From Methanosarcina sp. UBA293 (GTDB lineage Archaea; Halobacteriota; Methanosarcinia; Methanosarcinales; Methanosarcinaceae), in NCBI GenBank assembly GCA_002499445.1, contig DALS01000065.1, positions 1 through 28,341 on the forward strand: a stretch of 28,341 bases of DNA. The letters run 5' to 3'. Position 1 is the stretch's first letter, and each line of letters opens with the position of its first letter. Both the position numbers and the translations under genes were made by a program. Below the pieces are notes generated by a model that saw nothing but the letters and a program-made list of their open reading frames with translations, was not told where the DNA came from and ran no database searches. Of this stretch, positions 1 through 7,398 are shown in pieces.

Positions 1-876
1 AAGCAGGTAGAATCTGCTTTCACTCGGTTTTTTAGAGAGAAGAACGGTTTCCCTAAATTCAAATCCAAGAAAAACCCAATCCAATCTTTTCCTGTACCTC
101 AGCATTACACTGTAGACTTTGAAAAAAACACTATCAAGCTTCCTAAAATAGAACCAATTAAAGCAATTTTTCACCGGAAATTTGAAGGCGAATTGAAAAC
201 AGCTACGGTATCAAGGACTTGTAAAGGGCATTACTATATCAGTATCCTTGTTGAAGATGGAAAAGAACTTCCAGTAAAGGAAACTTTCACAGAATCAACA
301 ACAATAGGAATTGATGTAGGTATCAAAGATTTTGCAGTCCTATCAAATGGAGAAAAGGTTGAAAATCCTAAATACCTGAAAAACTCACTTCAAAGGCTTA
401 AAGTTCTTCAGAAAAGAGTTTCAAGGAAACAGAAAGGCTCTAAGAACAGGGCAAAAGCCAAACAAAGGCTTGCTGTACTCTATGACAAAATAAAGAATCA
501 GAGGAATGACTTCCAGAACAAACTCTCTTTTAGACTCGTTAGCGAAAACCAAGCTATAGCACTGGAAACTCTGAACGTTAAAGGCATGGTTAAGAATCAT
601 CATTTAGCACAGGCTATAAGTGATTCTGCATGGAGTAGCTTTGTAACAAAATTAGAGTATAAAGCCGAATGGTTGGGAAAAACTGTATTAAGAATCGGAC
701 AGTTTGAGCCTTCTTCTAAGCTCTGTAGTGTGTGTGGATTCCACAATAAAGAGCTTCAGTTAAAAGATAGAGAATGGACTTGTTCCGATTGCAAAACAAA
801 ACATGATAGAGACATTAATGCCGCTATCAATATCAAGAAATTCGCTCTCATAGATCAAAATCTAATTGGATTGTAA
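1..876 (+). CDS. tnpB: TnpB RNA-guided nuclease (IS200/IS605-type), 5' end cut by window
   Basis: The frame is open from base 1, so the start lies outside the window; 291 codons remain. The RuvC-like catalytic residues are all visible: Asp in IDVGIKDFAV (codon at 313), Glu in IALETLNVKG (codon at 565) and Asp in HDRDINAAINI (codon at 811). Between the last two sits a zinc ribbon made of CSVCG and CSDCK. TnpB proteins of IS200/IS605 and IS1341-like elements are known to be RNA-guided DNA nucleases that help keep the element at its site. All key residues visible here are intact, so the protein may be active. No TnpA transposase is seen in the window; it could lie upstream. An internal TTG at 193 is not a credible start because coding similarity continues upstream of it. 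Confidence 0.9.
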   Translation, partial: KQVESAFTRFFREKNGFPKFKSKKNPIQSFPVPQHYTVDFEKNTIKLPKIEPIKAIFHRKFEGELKTATVSRTCKGHYYISILVEDGKELPVKETFTESTTIGIDVGIKDFAVLSNGEKVENPKYLKNSLQRLKVLQKRVSRKQKGSKNRAKAKQRLAVLYDKIKNQRNDFQNKLSFRLVSENQAIALETLNVKGMVKNHHLAQAISDSAWSSFVTKLEYKAEWLGKTVLRIGQFEPSSKLCSVCGFHNKELQLKDREWTCSDCKTKHDRDINAAINIKKFALIDQNLIGL

Positions 877-973
877 CACCTACGGAACGTGGGGAAGAGC
901 TTGGGGACTTGCCCTCAATAGAGGGAGGAATGAACCAAGAAGCCACTCAGTCTTTAGCTAAGTGGTAGTTCAC
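877..973 (+). mobile_element. Candidate right end of the TnpB element and 3' part of its guide RNA
   Basis: Right after the tnpB stop there is a G-rich non-coding stretch that ends in an imperfect hairpin (CCACT at 943-947 pairing with AGTGG at 961-965, with further pairs inside) and then TTCAC at 969-973. A subterminal hairpin followed by a short fixed end is the usual right-end layout of IS200/IS605 elements. In these elements the tnpB 3' end plus the right end is transcribed as the omega RNA scaffold, with the guide taken from the flanking DNA. On that model the guide would begin near 974. The exact boundary is inferred. Confidence 0.45.
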
Positions 974-1221
974 TTCTTGCCAAATCCAATTCTATTCTTA
1001 AATCAGGAAACTTTTGGAGCTATTTCTCTATGATCATAGGCTTGAATTCAGGATATAGAGTTAAGACCTACTATATTTATTTTCCGAGCCAGTATATCTT
1101 ATAAATTGATTGATGCTATTCAAAGTTGTTAAACCTCAGAGGATTGAAGAGAGACCTTGTGAGAAAAAATGAAAACAGAAAACATATCTATAATTATGCT
1201 GTGATAATTATACATTATTGA
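974..1221. other. Gene-free stretch between the TnpB element and a gene remnant
   Basis: No credible reading frame or RNA gene is seen here. The one structured item is a perfect inverted repeat, TATAATTAT (1189-1197) and ATAATTATA (1204-1212), with a 6-nt loop. It could be an operator or simply AT-rich chance structure. Confidence 0.4.
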
Positions 1222-1662
1222 TTAATTTTTCCACAAGGAACATGGAATAGTAGACTTTGTCGATGAAATAAAAAACGTTGGCTGCGAAAGTTTCAAATTT
1301 CATTGAAAATATAAAAACTGAAGAAGGTACAAAAAATCCTCTCAGTCAATCCATTAATGACAGGATAAATGATAGATTAAAGTTTGCTATGTCTGAAGAT
1401 CCGCTTTCTTCTAATTTAAAAGAAAACGTACAAGCCTCAAATTTGAACGAAGGTAAAGAATCAACTTCATTTGGCATTTTTAACGATAATCCAGATGAAA
1501 TTATAACAACTTGGAAAGAACTAGAAGGTTACTATATCATGCCAAAGATGAAAAAAGGTTCCTATTGAAGACTTGAACTTGAGATATACAATTACGCAAA
1601 AGAATTATGCAGAAAAATTGAAAAATATGTCAACAATTACGAAAACAACAAATAAAATTTAA
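1222..1662 (+). pseudogene. Frame-broken remnant of a helical protein, function unknown
   Basis: The longest single frame (1278-1568, 95 sense codons after a TTG) has no SD. Plausible coding continues beyond it in other frames. Upstream, another frame reads KEHGIVDFVDEIKNV up to about 1280, then the sequence shifts frame into AAKVSNFIENIKTEEG. Near 1550 a run of six A (in KMKKG) marks a second shift, after which VPIEDLNLRYTITQKN continues to a TAA at 1660-1662. Joined, this gives a polar, charged, largely helical protein of about 140 residues. I do not recognise the family. The two breaks and the lack of a start or SD suggest decay, although a single-base error in the A run cannot be excluded. 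It lies next to a TnpB element, in a stretch that looks like a graveyard of mobile DNA. Confidence 0.4.
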
Positions 1663-1789
1663 GGTAGTAACCTGTTTTTTTATTTTACTTGTATAAATAT
1701 TCTCACGTAGAAGTTTATAAGAAGTTTATAATTAGTCAGGCTTGGAAAGATAATGTAATATTTAATTTAACTTTTTCTACTCATCTCCA

Positions 1790-2085
1790 ATGTCGTCTTC
1801 CTACCTTCCGGATAAAGTAGACTTTGAACCCGTCCTCGAATTCCATGGCTCTGGTGGTTTCAATGAAAGCGGCAAAGGCATCTTCATGGATTCTTTTTTA
1901 CGATGCCTTATCTTGCGGATCGAAGAGATCTCAATGGTTCATTCGTATTATCAAAAATCAAAATTTCTGATACTGCTTTTTCAGGCAGTGTGTCAAATTT
2001 TCTACAAAATTACAATCTTAAGAGATTCTTGGATAAAAATACCATGTTTGAAGGTCAATTTTTCCTAAAATACACAAAAACTTGA
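1790..2085 (+). pseudogene. Frame-broken gene fragment, function unknown
   Basis: Two overlapping frames join at a run of six T near 1893-1898. The first reads from ATG 1790 (SSSYLPDKVDFEPVLEF, then GFNESGKGIFMDSF); the second continues as MPYLADRRDLNGSFVLS to the stop at 2085. One base added or lost in the T run would give about 98 continuous residues. There is no SD before the ATG, so this is probably the middle of a decayed gene. The first 30 bases of the conserved part (1802-1831) match 4938-4967 at 25 of 30 positions, which suggests both derive from one repeated source. I cannot name the parent family. Confidence 0.35.
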
Positions 2086-2346
2086 CTTTCAATTTACAAC
2101 AAATTCACAACACTGCCAAAAAGTCAGAATCAAATAGAAATTCTCTAATATGAACAAAAATATGCAGAATACTCATGAACACCAATAAAAATTTAAATAA
2201 GTTATGCCATAAAATTTCATATGAGTTTTTAACCGATATTCTACATACATTTTATTTTGCTATATAATTAAAATATCAAACTTATACATATTAAAGATAA
2301 CAACAATGAATAATAGTTACATGCTGGTCTTAAAGGGGTAATTCTT
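2086..2346. other. Gene-free AT-rich leader region of the surface protein gene
   Basis: The stretch is very AT-rich and has no reading frame of note. A TATA-like TATATAATT lies near 2260, and an SD (AAGGGGT, about 2332-2338) precedes the ATG at 2347. The promoter assignment is tentative. Confidence 0.35.
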
Positions 2347-4374
2347 ATGATAAAAATAGTTCGTTTTTATAAAAGACGAAGAGAACGTACTTTTATGATA
2401 GCTTCTCTTTCAGTTTTGATTCTGGTTTTATTAACAATTCCTCCTGCCGTTGCTGTTCAGCAGATAACAGCCGATTCAAATGAGAGTTTCAGTCACTCTT
2501 ATAATACAAAATCTGTTTCTCCAGGAGATTTTGAAACAAGTGTTGGAAATATCACGAAAAAGGTAACTCTTCGAACAGATGCAACACCCATTGGTAATTT
2601 AAATTTTTCTGATAAAGTAGTTTACTTCTTAGACCATACCAGCGATCCAGCAGAAGGTAACTGGATCACTCTAGGGTACCCGTATGAGGGCAGAAGAGTT
2701 CAACTCCCTCAAAAAATAAAACTCGCGTATAACGGCCCTAAATATATGGAGTACAGCGAAGTATCAGGGACCTTAAACAAAGATGAAGAGAAATCTTATA
2801 CAATAAAATACCCTTCAACTGATCCTTCTTACACCACTCATCCCGTTTATCTTCCTGATGAAAATGTGACTATGTCTTTCCACGGGGGAACCTCTCTAAA
2901 GGAACAGAATGTGGAGATTTATCTCTTCAAGTTAACTTCAAACTGTGTGCACGAGTTTCTTAATGCCTTGCTAGCAGGAGATATCAGTAGTGTAAGTGCT
3001 CTCTTCGAAGACTGCGTAGGTGGAAATCATAAAAAATATCTTACCCGGCTAGATAACTACGGTGATCTATCAGACTATGATCTTGGACGCTTCAATGCAG
3101 GCCAGTACTGTATAGTTATAGTTCGGCAAAATAATGATAATAGCATAACAGTCTTTTCTTCAACGGCTTTTGTGGTTACGGACTACGAACTTTGTATTTA
3201 TTCTCCTGACTGTATAGTAAAAGGAGAGGACCTAGACATACGCATGATACTGGAAGAGGCTTCCGATACAACCGGTTGCACCTATGGGGCTGTGCTAATA
3301 AAAGAACAGGCCTACAAAGCCAACATAGAAATCAACTCTGATGGCACGAAAGCCGGGACTTCTGTTATAATAAATGACCTGAATATTATTGATGACTTTG
3401 ACATTAATTCCTCAAACCTTGAGTCTAAGCTTTACAAGGACAAACTTCAGACAAATCTCCAGGCCCTCATAGGAACAGATGGGGCAATCACAATAGGGGA
3501 CCAGAATAATCTGTCCCTTACCGCCTTTGACCTGCCTGTAGGTCGCTATTACCTCCTTGCAGGCGCATACCACCCTGATAAAGGGCTTGTAGGTTTTGCC
3601 CAGAAGGAAGTAAAGATTGAACCGAAAAAGCCCCCCAGTTCTGGAGGAAAAGGAGGGAAAGGAGGGGGAGGAGGAGGAGGAGGAGGAGGTTCTCCAGAAC
3701 CCGCTAAAAATGTTGACTCAAAAGAACTCTGCCAGCAGTTTATCTCAAACGGCAAGAGGATAAAGTTTGAGTTCATACAGGGTGCTACTTCTGTTGGTTA
3801 TCTGGAATTTGGTGCTAAAAAGACCGCAGGCAAGGTAACTGCTATTGTTGAGGAGCTGAAAGGGAAATCTTCACTCACTCCTGCAGCGCCTGAGGATGTA
3901 ATCTATAAGTATCTAAATATCTGGGTAGGAAGCGGTGGTTTTGCAACTTCAAATAACATTGAAAGTGCTATTGTGGGTTTTAGAGTAAGTAAAGATTGGA
4001 TAGACAAAAACCACATTAATGCAGATACAATAAGCCTTCAGCATTACAGCAAAGCTAAGTGGAACCCTCTTAATACGGAAAAAATAAGCGAAGATGATGA
4101 GTATATATATTTCGAAGCTGAAACTCCGGGGTTTTCTCCCTTTGCAATTACAGCCAGCAAGAATATCCTTGAGATAGGAGAAAAAGCTGGAGAAAACGAG
4201 GGTTCGGACATTCCAGATGGAAAACAACCTGACAGTTCAGAGGTTACAGGATCTGACATTTCTTCTAAAGAAAAAGGGAGCTCCTGGTTAAAAATTGCTT
4301 GTTTCTTTATAGGTTTCCTTGTAATCATTCTGATTGGGATAGGTGTACTGAAAAGAAACAAACCCGGCCGATGA
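2347..4374 (+). CDS. PGF-pre-PGF domain surface protein, secreted and membrane-anchored
   Basis: This is a 675-residue protein. The N-terminus has a basic segment (YKRRRER) followed by a hydrophobic stretch at about 16-36, consistent with a signal sequence. Residues 40-420 form a likely beta-rich extracellular region. A glycine tract at 433-448, including ten consecutive Gly encoded by GGN codons, acts as a linker. Residues of about 459-605 match the PGF-pre-PGF domain of methanogen and haloarchaeal surface proteins, ending in the hallmark TPGFSPFAIT. An acidic Ser-rich stalk and a transmembrane helix (about 647-668) with the basic tail KRNKPGR finish the protein. The topology is type I: outside, one anchor, short cytoplasmic tail. 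The SD AAGGGGT supports the ATG at 2347; a second Met at residue 17 is possible. Substrate or partner is unknown. It is monocistronic, with its own terminator. Confidence 0.85.
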   Translation: MIKIVRFYKRRRERTFMIASLSVLILVLLTIPPAVAVQQITADSNESFSHSYNTKSVSPGDFETSVGNITKKVTLRTDATPIGNLNFSDKVVYFLDHTSDPAEGNWITLGYPYEGRRVQLPQKIKLAYNGPKYMEYSEVSGTLNKDEEKSYTIKYPSTDPSYTTHPVYLPDENVTMSFHGGTSLKEQNVEIYLFKLTSNCVHEFLNALLAGDISSVSALFEDCVGGNHKKYLTRLDNYGDLSDYDLGRFNAGQYCIVIVRQNNDNSITVFSSTAFVVTDYELCIYSPDCIVKGEDLDIRMILEEASDTTGCTYGAVLIKEQAYKANIEINSDGTKAGTSVIINDLNIIDDFDINSSNLESKLYKDKLQTNLQALIGTDGAITIGDQNNLSLTAFDLPVGRYYLLAGAYHPDKGLVGFAQKEVKIEPKKPPSSGGKGGKGGGGGGGGGGSPEPAKNVDSKELCQQFISNGKRIKFEFIQGATSVGYLEFGAKKTAGKVTAIVEELKGKSSLTPAAPEDVIYKYLNIWVGSGGFATSNNIESAIVGFRVSKDWIDKNHINADTISLQHYSKAKWNPLNTEKISEDDEYIYFEAETPGFSPFAITASKNILEIGEKAGENEGSDIPDGKQPDSSEVTGSDISSKEKGSSWLKIACFFIGFLVIILIGIGVLKRNKPGR

Positions 4375-4407
4375 GGATAAAGGCGAATGAAAAATATGAG
4401 GAACAAA

Positions 4408-4437
4408 GGGAACAGGAGACATTATTCTCCTGTTTCC
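4408..4437 (+). terminator. Hairpin terminator of the surface protein gene
   Basis: A 12-bp stem (4408-4419 pairing with 4426-4437, 11 of 12 pairs canonical) with a 6-nt loop starts 33 bases after the stop codon. It is the strongest hairpin in this gap. A second short hairpin, ACTTGA/TCAAGT, follows at 4454-4474. Confidence 0.6.
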
Positions 4438-4989
4438 TAAATAGGATTTGTGTACTTGAAATACGAAATCAAGTGTAGTCGTAGTTTCAATTTACAGTTT
4501 AAACATTTAGGGATTTAGTGTTGTTGATTTAACAGTTTAACCGCGTAAGTCCATACTATATTAATCCATTGGCAATTTCATTTCACTCCACATCAGCTAG
4601 ATTGTCGATTTAGACTACGATTTCACGTTCAATGTCGGCTACGTTTGAGGGATATCTTGCGCATATTTTTCAGGATCACTATGCCCTTTTTAATCTTGAC
4701 AACCCTTTTCTTAAACCGTGCAGGACAGATGATTTCATAGTATTGACAACTTTCTCAATAATAACTAGAAACCTTATAATTACCTATATTCTAATTTGGC
4801 TATTTATTATAACCTGATTTCATACGCATTGGATTTAAGAAATAGAATTTCATACGCATTAGATTTAAGAATAAAAATATTTCCACAGATTCCAAACTTG
4901 CAGAAACATTTAATTTATACGCCCACCATCATCCGGATACCTTTCAGAGAAAGTAGGCTTTGAACCTGAGTATATAAAAGAAAAGTACA
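4438..4989. other. Gene-free repeat-rich gap between surface protein and tRNA-Thr
   Basis: No supported gene. The only sizeable open frame (4632-4817) has no SD and ends in low-complexity hydrophobic codons. The gap holds a degenerate block at about 4494-4565 that resembles 17112-17180, a two-copy tandem repeat at 4817-4871, and a 30-base patch at 4938-4967 related to 1802-1831. It looks like accumulated fragments of repeated elements. Confidence 0.4.
4817..4871. repeat. Two-copy tandem repeat, 25-bp unit
   Basis: The unit ATTTCATACGCATT plus RGATTTAAGAA occurs at 4817-4841 and 4847-4871, differing at one base, with a 30-base period. No function can be assigned. Confidence 0.75.
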
Positions 4990-5061
4990 AGCCTCGGGCG
5001 GGATTTGAACCCGCGACCTCGTCCTTACCAAGGACGCGCTATACCTCTAAGCCACCAAGGC
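4990..5061 (-). tRNA. tRNA-Thr (anticodon GGU)
   Basis: Read on the minus strand, a complete 72-nt cloverleaf is seen. The acceptor stem GCCTTGG/CCGAGGC has 7 pairs (one T-G). The D arm is GCT/AGC. The anticodon stem CGTCC/GGACG encloses the loop TTGGTAA, giving anticodon GGT. The T arm GCGGG/CCCGC carries the loop TTCAAAT. Position 73 is T, as in archaeal threonine tRNAs, and CCA is not encoded. A T-rich tract (TTTTCTTTT on the minus strand, just below 4990) probably ends transcription. No intron is present. Confidence 0.95.
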
Positions 5062-5095
5062 ACTGCTGCTCTAAGAGTATCTCCAAAATATCACA

Positions 5096-5115
5096 GCAGA
5101 GATATAAAGCTTTCG
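5096..5115 (-). promoter_or_regulatory. Promoter of tRNA-Thr
   Basis: On the minus strand the TATA box CTTTATAT (complement of 5102-5109) is preceded by CGAAAG, a BRE-like purine stretch. A start 25 bases downstream would give a leader of about 20 nt before the tRNA at 5061. Confidence 0.55.
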
Positions 5116-5187
5116 ACTGGCGCAGCCATAGGGGTAAAATTCCCTATGACTGCCAAAACTTTTGCAAATCAATTTCAAATAAACTTA

Positions 5188-5215
5188 GATACTGGCTTTA
5201 AAAAAAGCCAGTATC
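5188..5215 (-). terminator. Perfect 12-bp hairpin after the chorismate-lyase-like gene
   Basis: GATACTGGCTTT (5188-5199) pairs perfectly with 5204-5215 around a 4-A loop. It lies 52 bases past the stop of the minus-strand gene ending at 5268. On the plus strand it is followed by a T-rich tract, so it could also shield the tRNA region. Confidence 0.6.
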
Positions 5216-5267
5216 TTTCATTTTATTGATCAGTTGAGTCTTACGTTTATTTCACGTTTATTTCACT

Positions 5268-5780
5268 TTATAAATTCCAGCGCTCATCAATCGGGAAGTA
5301 CTCATTGATCCACATGAGAATATGGTTGTTGTGGACTATCTTGTAGGAGCGGGAAAGGACAGGTATTCCATCGAAGGTTGGTTCCCCTTCCAGGATTTCG
5401 AGTTCGCCCATATCGCGCCTGGTCTCAAGATTGTGGCCACGTAGGATCCTACCTATCGGGATGTCTGCCCGCATGAGTTGTTCCCGCATTGTAACAGGCA
5501 TCCGTTCCAGAGGACAAAGGGATCTTGCATGGACAAAGACTGTATCCCCTGCAGAGAGCCGAACTATCCTATCGTTTATTTCACTGCCTTCTTGAACTCC
5601 AAGAAGGGCAGCCATCTCTTTGTCGGCTTTAACGGTGTGCTGGGACTCCGTTATTACGCTTACCTGTTTTCGGGTCATTATCTCCAGAAGGAAGGTCACC
5701 GAACCGTCGGTCCCACAGCAGACCCGCAGGCAGGTAGGAATCTCAAAACTCTTCAGTTTCTCCAGAAAATTGGTGCTCAA
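5268..5780 (-). CDS. Chorismate pyruvate-lyase-like protein (DUF98 family)
   Basis: 170 residues, the usual size of the archaeal DUF98/UbiC-like family. The fold of this family binds chorismate and releases pyruvate to give 4-hydroxybenzoate. In methanogens 4-hydroxybenzoate is the aromatic precursor of (tetrahydro)methanopterin, so this is the likely role; the link is by family, not shown here. Visible family features are the central SLCPLERMP, the GRILRGHNLETRRD stretch with its conserved basic residues, and the C-terminal NEYFPIDERW, whose acidic residue matches the active-site region. The start is TTG at 5780, seven bases after GAGGT. It is transcribed alone, with the perfect hairpin at 5188 downstream. 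Confidence 0.7.
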   Translation of the reverse strand: MSTNFLEKLKSFEIPTCLRVCCGTDGSVTFLLEIMTRKQVSVITESQHTVKADKEMAALLGVQEGSEINDRIVRLSAGDTVFVHARSLCPLERMPVTMREQLMRADIPIGRILRGHNLETRRDMGELEILEGEPTFDGIPVLSRSYKIVHNNHILMWINEYFPIDERWNL

Positions 5781-5847
5781 AAAAATACCTCAAGGTAGGG
5801 ACGTCAGATAGTAAAGATTTTAAAACAGGATTGAGCTGTCAGGAGTC

Positions 5848-6162
5848 TTACTCTTTTGCAACTGCCTTTTTAGCATTTTTTACACGCTCTTTTGCCGTGT
5901 ATCCGGTAGCCTTGTATAGGAAATCCCTGAAGGCCTTATTGGTTTGCAGGACAATTTCGTCATCAGTAATAGTTTTGTCTGAATTTGTGTCTACAGCGAG
6001 CATCTTATTCTCAATCCATACTTTTATATTTGACATAGCTCCATAAGAGGTCTCAAGGATGTCTCCATTTCTGGAAACCCCTCCTGGGAAACACTCCTCC
6101 ATTACTGAGTAAATCCTGTCAATATCAGGCTTAAAACCGCGCTTTAATTTGTACTGTTGCAT
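5848..6162 (-). CDS. DUF5611-like small conserved methanogen protein
   Basis: 104 residues from the chosen start. The frame extends nine codons further (to 6189), but the ATG at 6162 has the SD AGAGGA seven bases upstream while the outer ATG has none, so I use 6162 (protein MQQYKLKRGF onward). The sequence is mixed alpha/beta with a basic helical C-terminus (ERVKNAKKAVAKE). It resembles the DUF5611 family of euryarchaeal proteins of unknown role. It lies 67 bases upstream of the chorismate-lyase-like gene on the same strand, so the two may be co-transcribed. Confidence 0.6.
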   Translation of the reverse strand: MQQYKLKRGFKPDIDRIYSVMEECFPGGVSRNGDILETSYGAMSNIKVWIENKMLAVDTNSDKTITDDEIVLQTNKAFRDFLYKATGYTAKERVKNAKKAVAKE

Positions 6163-6349
6163 TGCTATCCTCTTATAAGAGATTTTCATCTCAGATAAAG
6201 CTTGTTTAGAATCGATTTGCTTAAAACCTTTCCCCTCATATTTCCTTACACTCTTCCTTACACTCCATATTAATCATGGAATGGGACACTTTTACCAGAG
6301 GAAAGAGATATTTTTCAGATTCTGTCTTTAATTTTTCAGATTATACATT

Positions 6350-6478
6350 GAGCCTATCCCAAAAGCCATTTAATTCTTAATCATCAAGAATTTTAGGATT
6401 GTTTTCATGATTAGAAACTCGATTGATTATTCGGAATACAGGATTTAGAGAAGCAATTTTGAGTTTTGGGATAGGCTC
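6350..6478. mobile_element. 129-bp MITE with 15-bp perfect terminal inverted repeats
   Basis: GAGCCTATCCCAAAA at 6350-6364 is the exact reverse complement of 6464-6478. ATT flanks both ends (6347-6349 and 6479-6481), a plausible 3-bp target duplication. The end sequence and short duplication fit IS5-type elements. Inside, an ATG at 6408 opens the 13-codon frame MIRNSIDYSEYRI, then TAG, which looks like a transposase N-terminus. The element is probably an internally deleted, non-autonomous copy mobilised in trans. Confidence 0.75.
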
Positions 6479-6540
6479 ATTTAATAATTCAATACTACTC
6501 GTATTTAACATTGATTCTTTATTTTACTTGAGGTTGAGTA

Positions 6541-6600
<60 letters not shown>

Positions 6601-6940
6601 GAAATTAAACCATTAAGCAAGTAAAAATATATCAGATAATTTAGTTTAAATAAATGGAAATTCTTTTAGAGAGAATTTCTACAAAACTCAAATAAAGTAT
6701 CCGGTTTATAATAGATAATGGCTTTAAGAATCAACCATAAGAATCAACCATAAATATGATTATGCTTATCATAAGTGATACAGAAGAAAGATCTGATTAT
6801 TTGTCTAACTTATCTAAACATTTATCCTAGTTTGCCTTATCTATTGCTTTAATATTGTACAAAAATAATACCTGTCTGTTTGACTAAATTTGCTTCTTTT
6901 TATAGAAGCTATAAACAAAAAATAAGAAGGAGATCCCAGG

Positions 6941-7249
6941 ATGCATAAGACACTAAATCTGGAAGAGTTAATTGCTTCTAAGCAACTTGAAAAATTAAAA
7001 TCTGGAGAAAGCAAAGATATAGAAATTGAAGAACTTTACGACCTTATAATTCCTCCAGGTACCGTTGTATCTATTATTTACGATATTGTTGAAGAATTCG
7101 GACTTGAACCTGTAACCAGGAAGATATTTGTAGGCGTAGCAAACAGCGAAGAAAGGGAACTTCTGGCTCTGCGCGGACCTTTGGAAAAGGTTCAGGCTGC
7201 TGAGAAATTCTTCTATGAAGAAATGAAGGACTGGATAGAAAACCCGTAA
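6941..7249 (+). CDS. Conserved hypothetical protein, 102 residues
   Basis: I do not recognise the family. The reading frame is well supported: the SD AAGGAGAT lies about nine bases before the ATG, codon use is normal and there is no competing frame. The protein is acidic (two Glu-rich helices, LNLEELIASKQLEKL and a C-terminal EEMKDWIENP) with a central hydrophobic beta-like part (IIPPGTVVSIIYDIVEEF). There are no cysteines, signal peptide or membrane segment, so it is probably cytosolic. It stands alone, convergent with the methanogenesis marker 2 gene. Confidence 0.65.
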   Translation: MHKTLNLEELIASKQLEKLKSGESKDIEIEELYDLIIPPGTVVSIIYDIVEEFGLEPVTRKIFVGVANSEERELLALRGPLEKVQAAEKFFYEEMKDWIENP

Positions 7250-7398
7250 TTCTCTGTTATACCGACATTTTGCGGCTTGAGTTTCGCTCAGGTTTTCTTG
7301 GTTCAAGTTGTCCTGACTTAAGTTTCCTTAATCCTGTTAACCCTGGGTTGAAAAACAAATTAAATATTTATTTTTAAAATAAAAGTTTAAAAGGAAAG

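Noticed and set aside
1568..1570. TGA at the end of the first remnant as a read-through (selenocysteine) codon
   Set aside because: The downstream sequence reads better after a one-base shift at the A run, Methanosarcina is not known to use selenocysteine, and no SECIS-like structure is visible.
4044..4406. 120-codon minus-strand frame inside the surface protein gene
   Set aside because: Antisense shadow; the plus-strand gene has signal peptide, domain and anchor in order.
4632..4817. 61-codon plus-strand frame after the surface protein
   Set aside because: No SD, low-complexity hydrophobic end, lies among repeats; a minus-strand frame in the same place is equally (un)convincing.
4817..4871. 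25-bp tandem repeat as a minimal CRISPR array
   Set aside because: The 5-base interval is far too short for a spacer and no cas genes are present.
5005..5229. Plus-strand open frame of 74 codons over the tRNA region
   Set aside because: It runs antisense through the complete tRNA-Thr and the hairpin at 5188; no SD.
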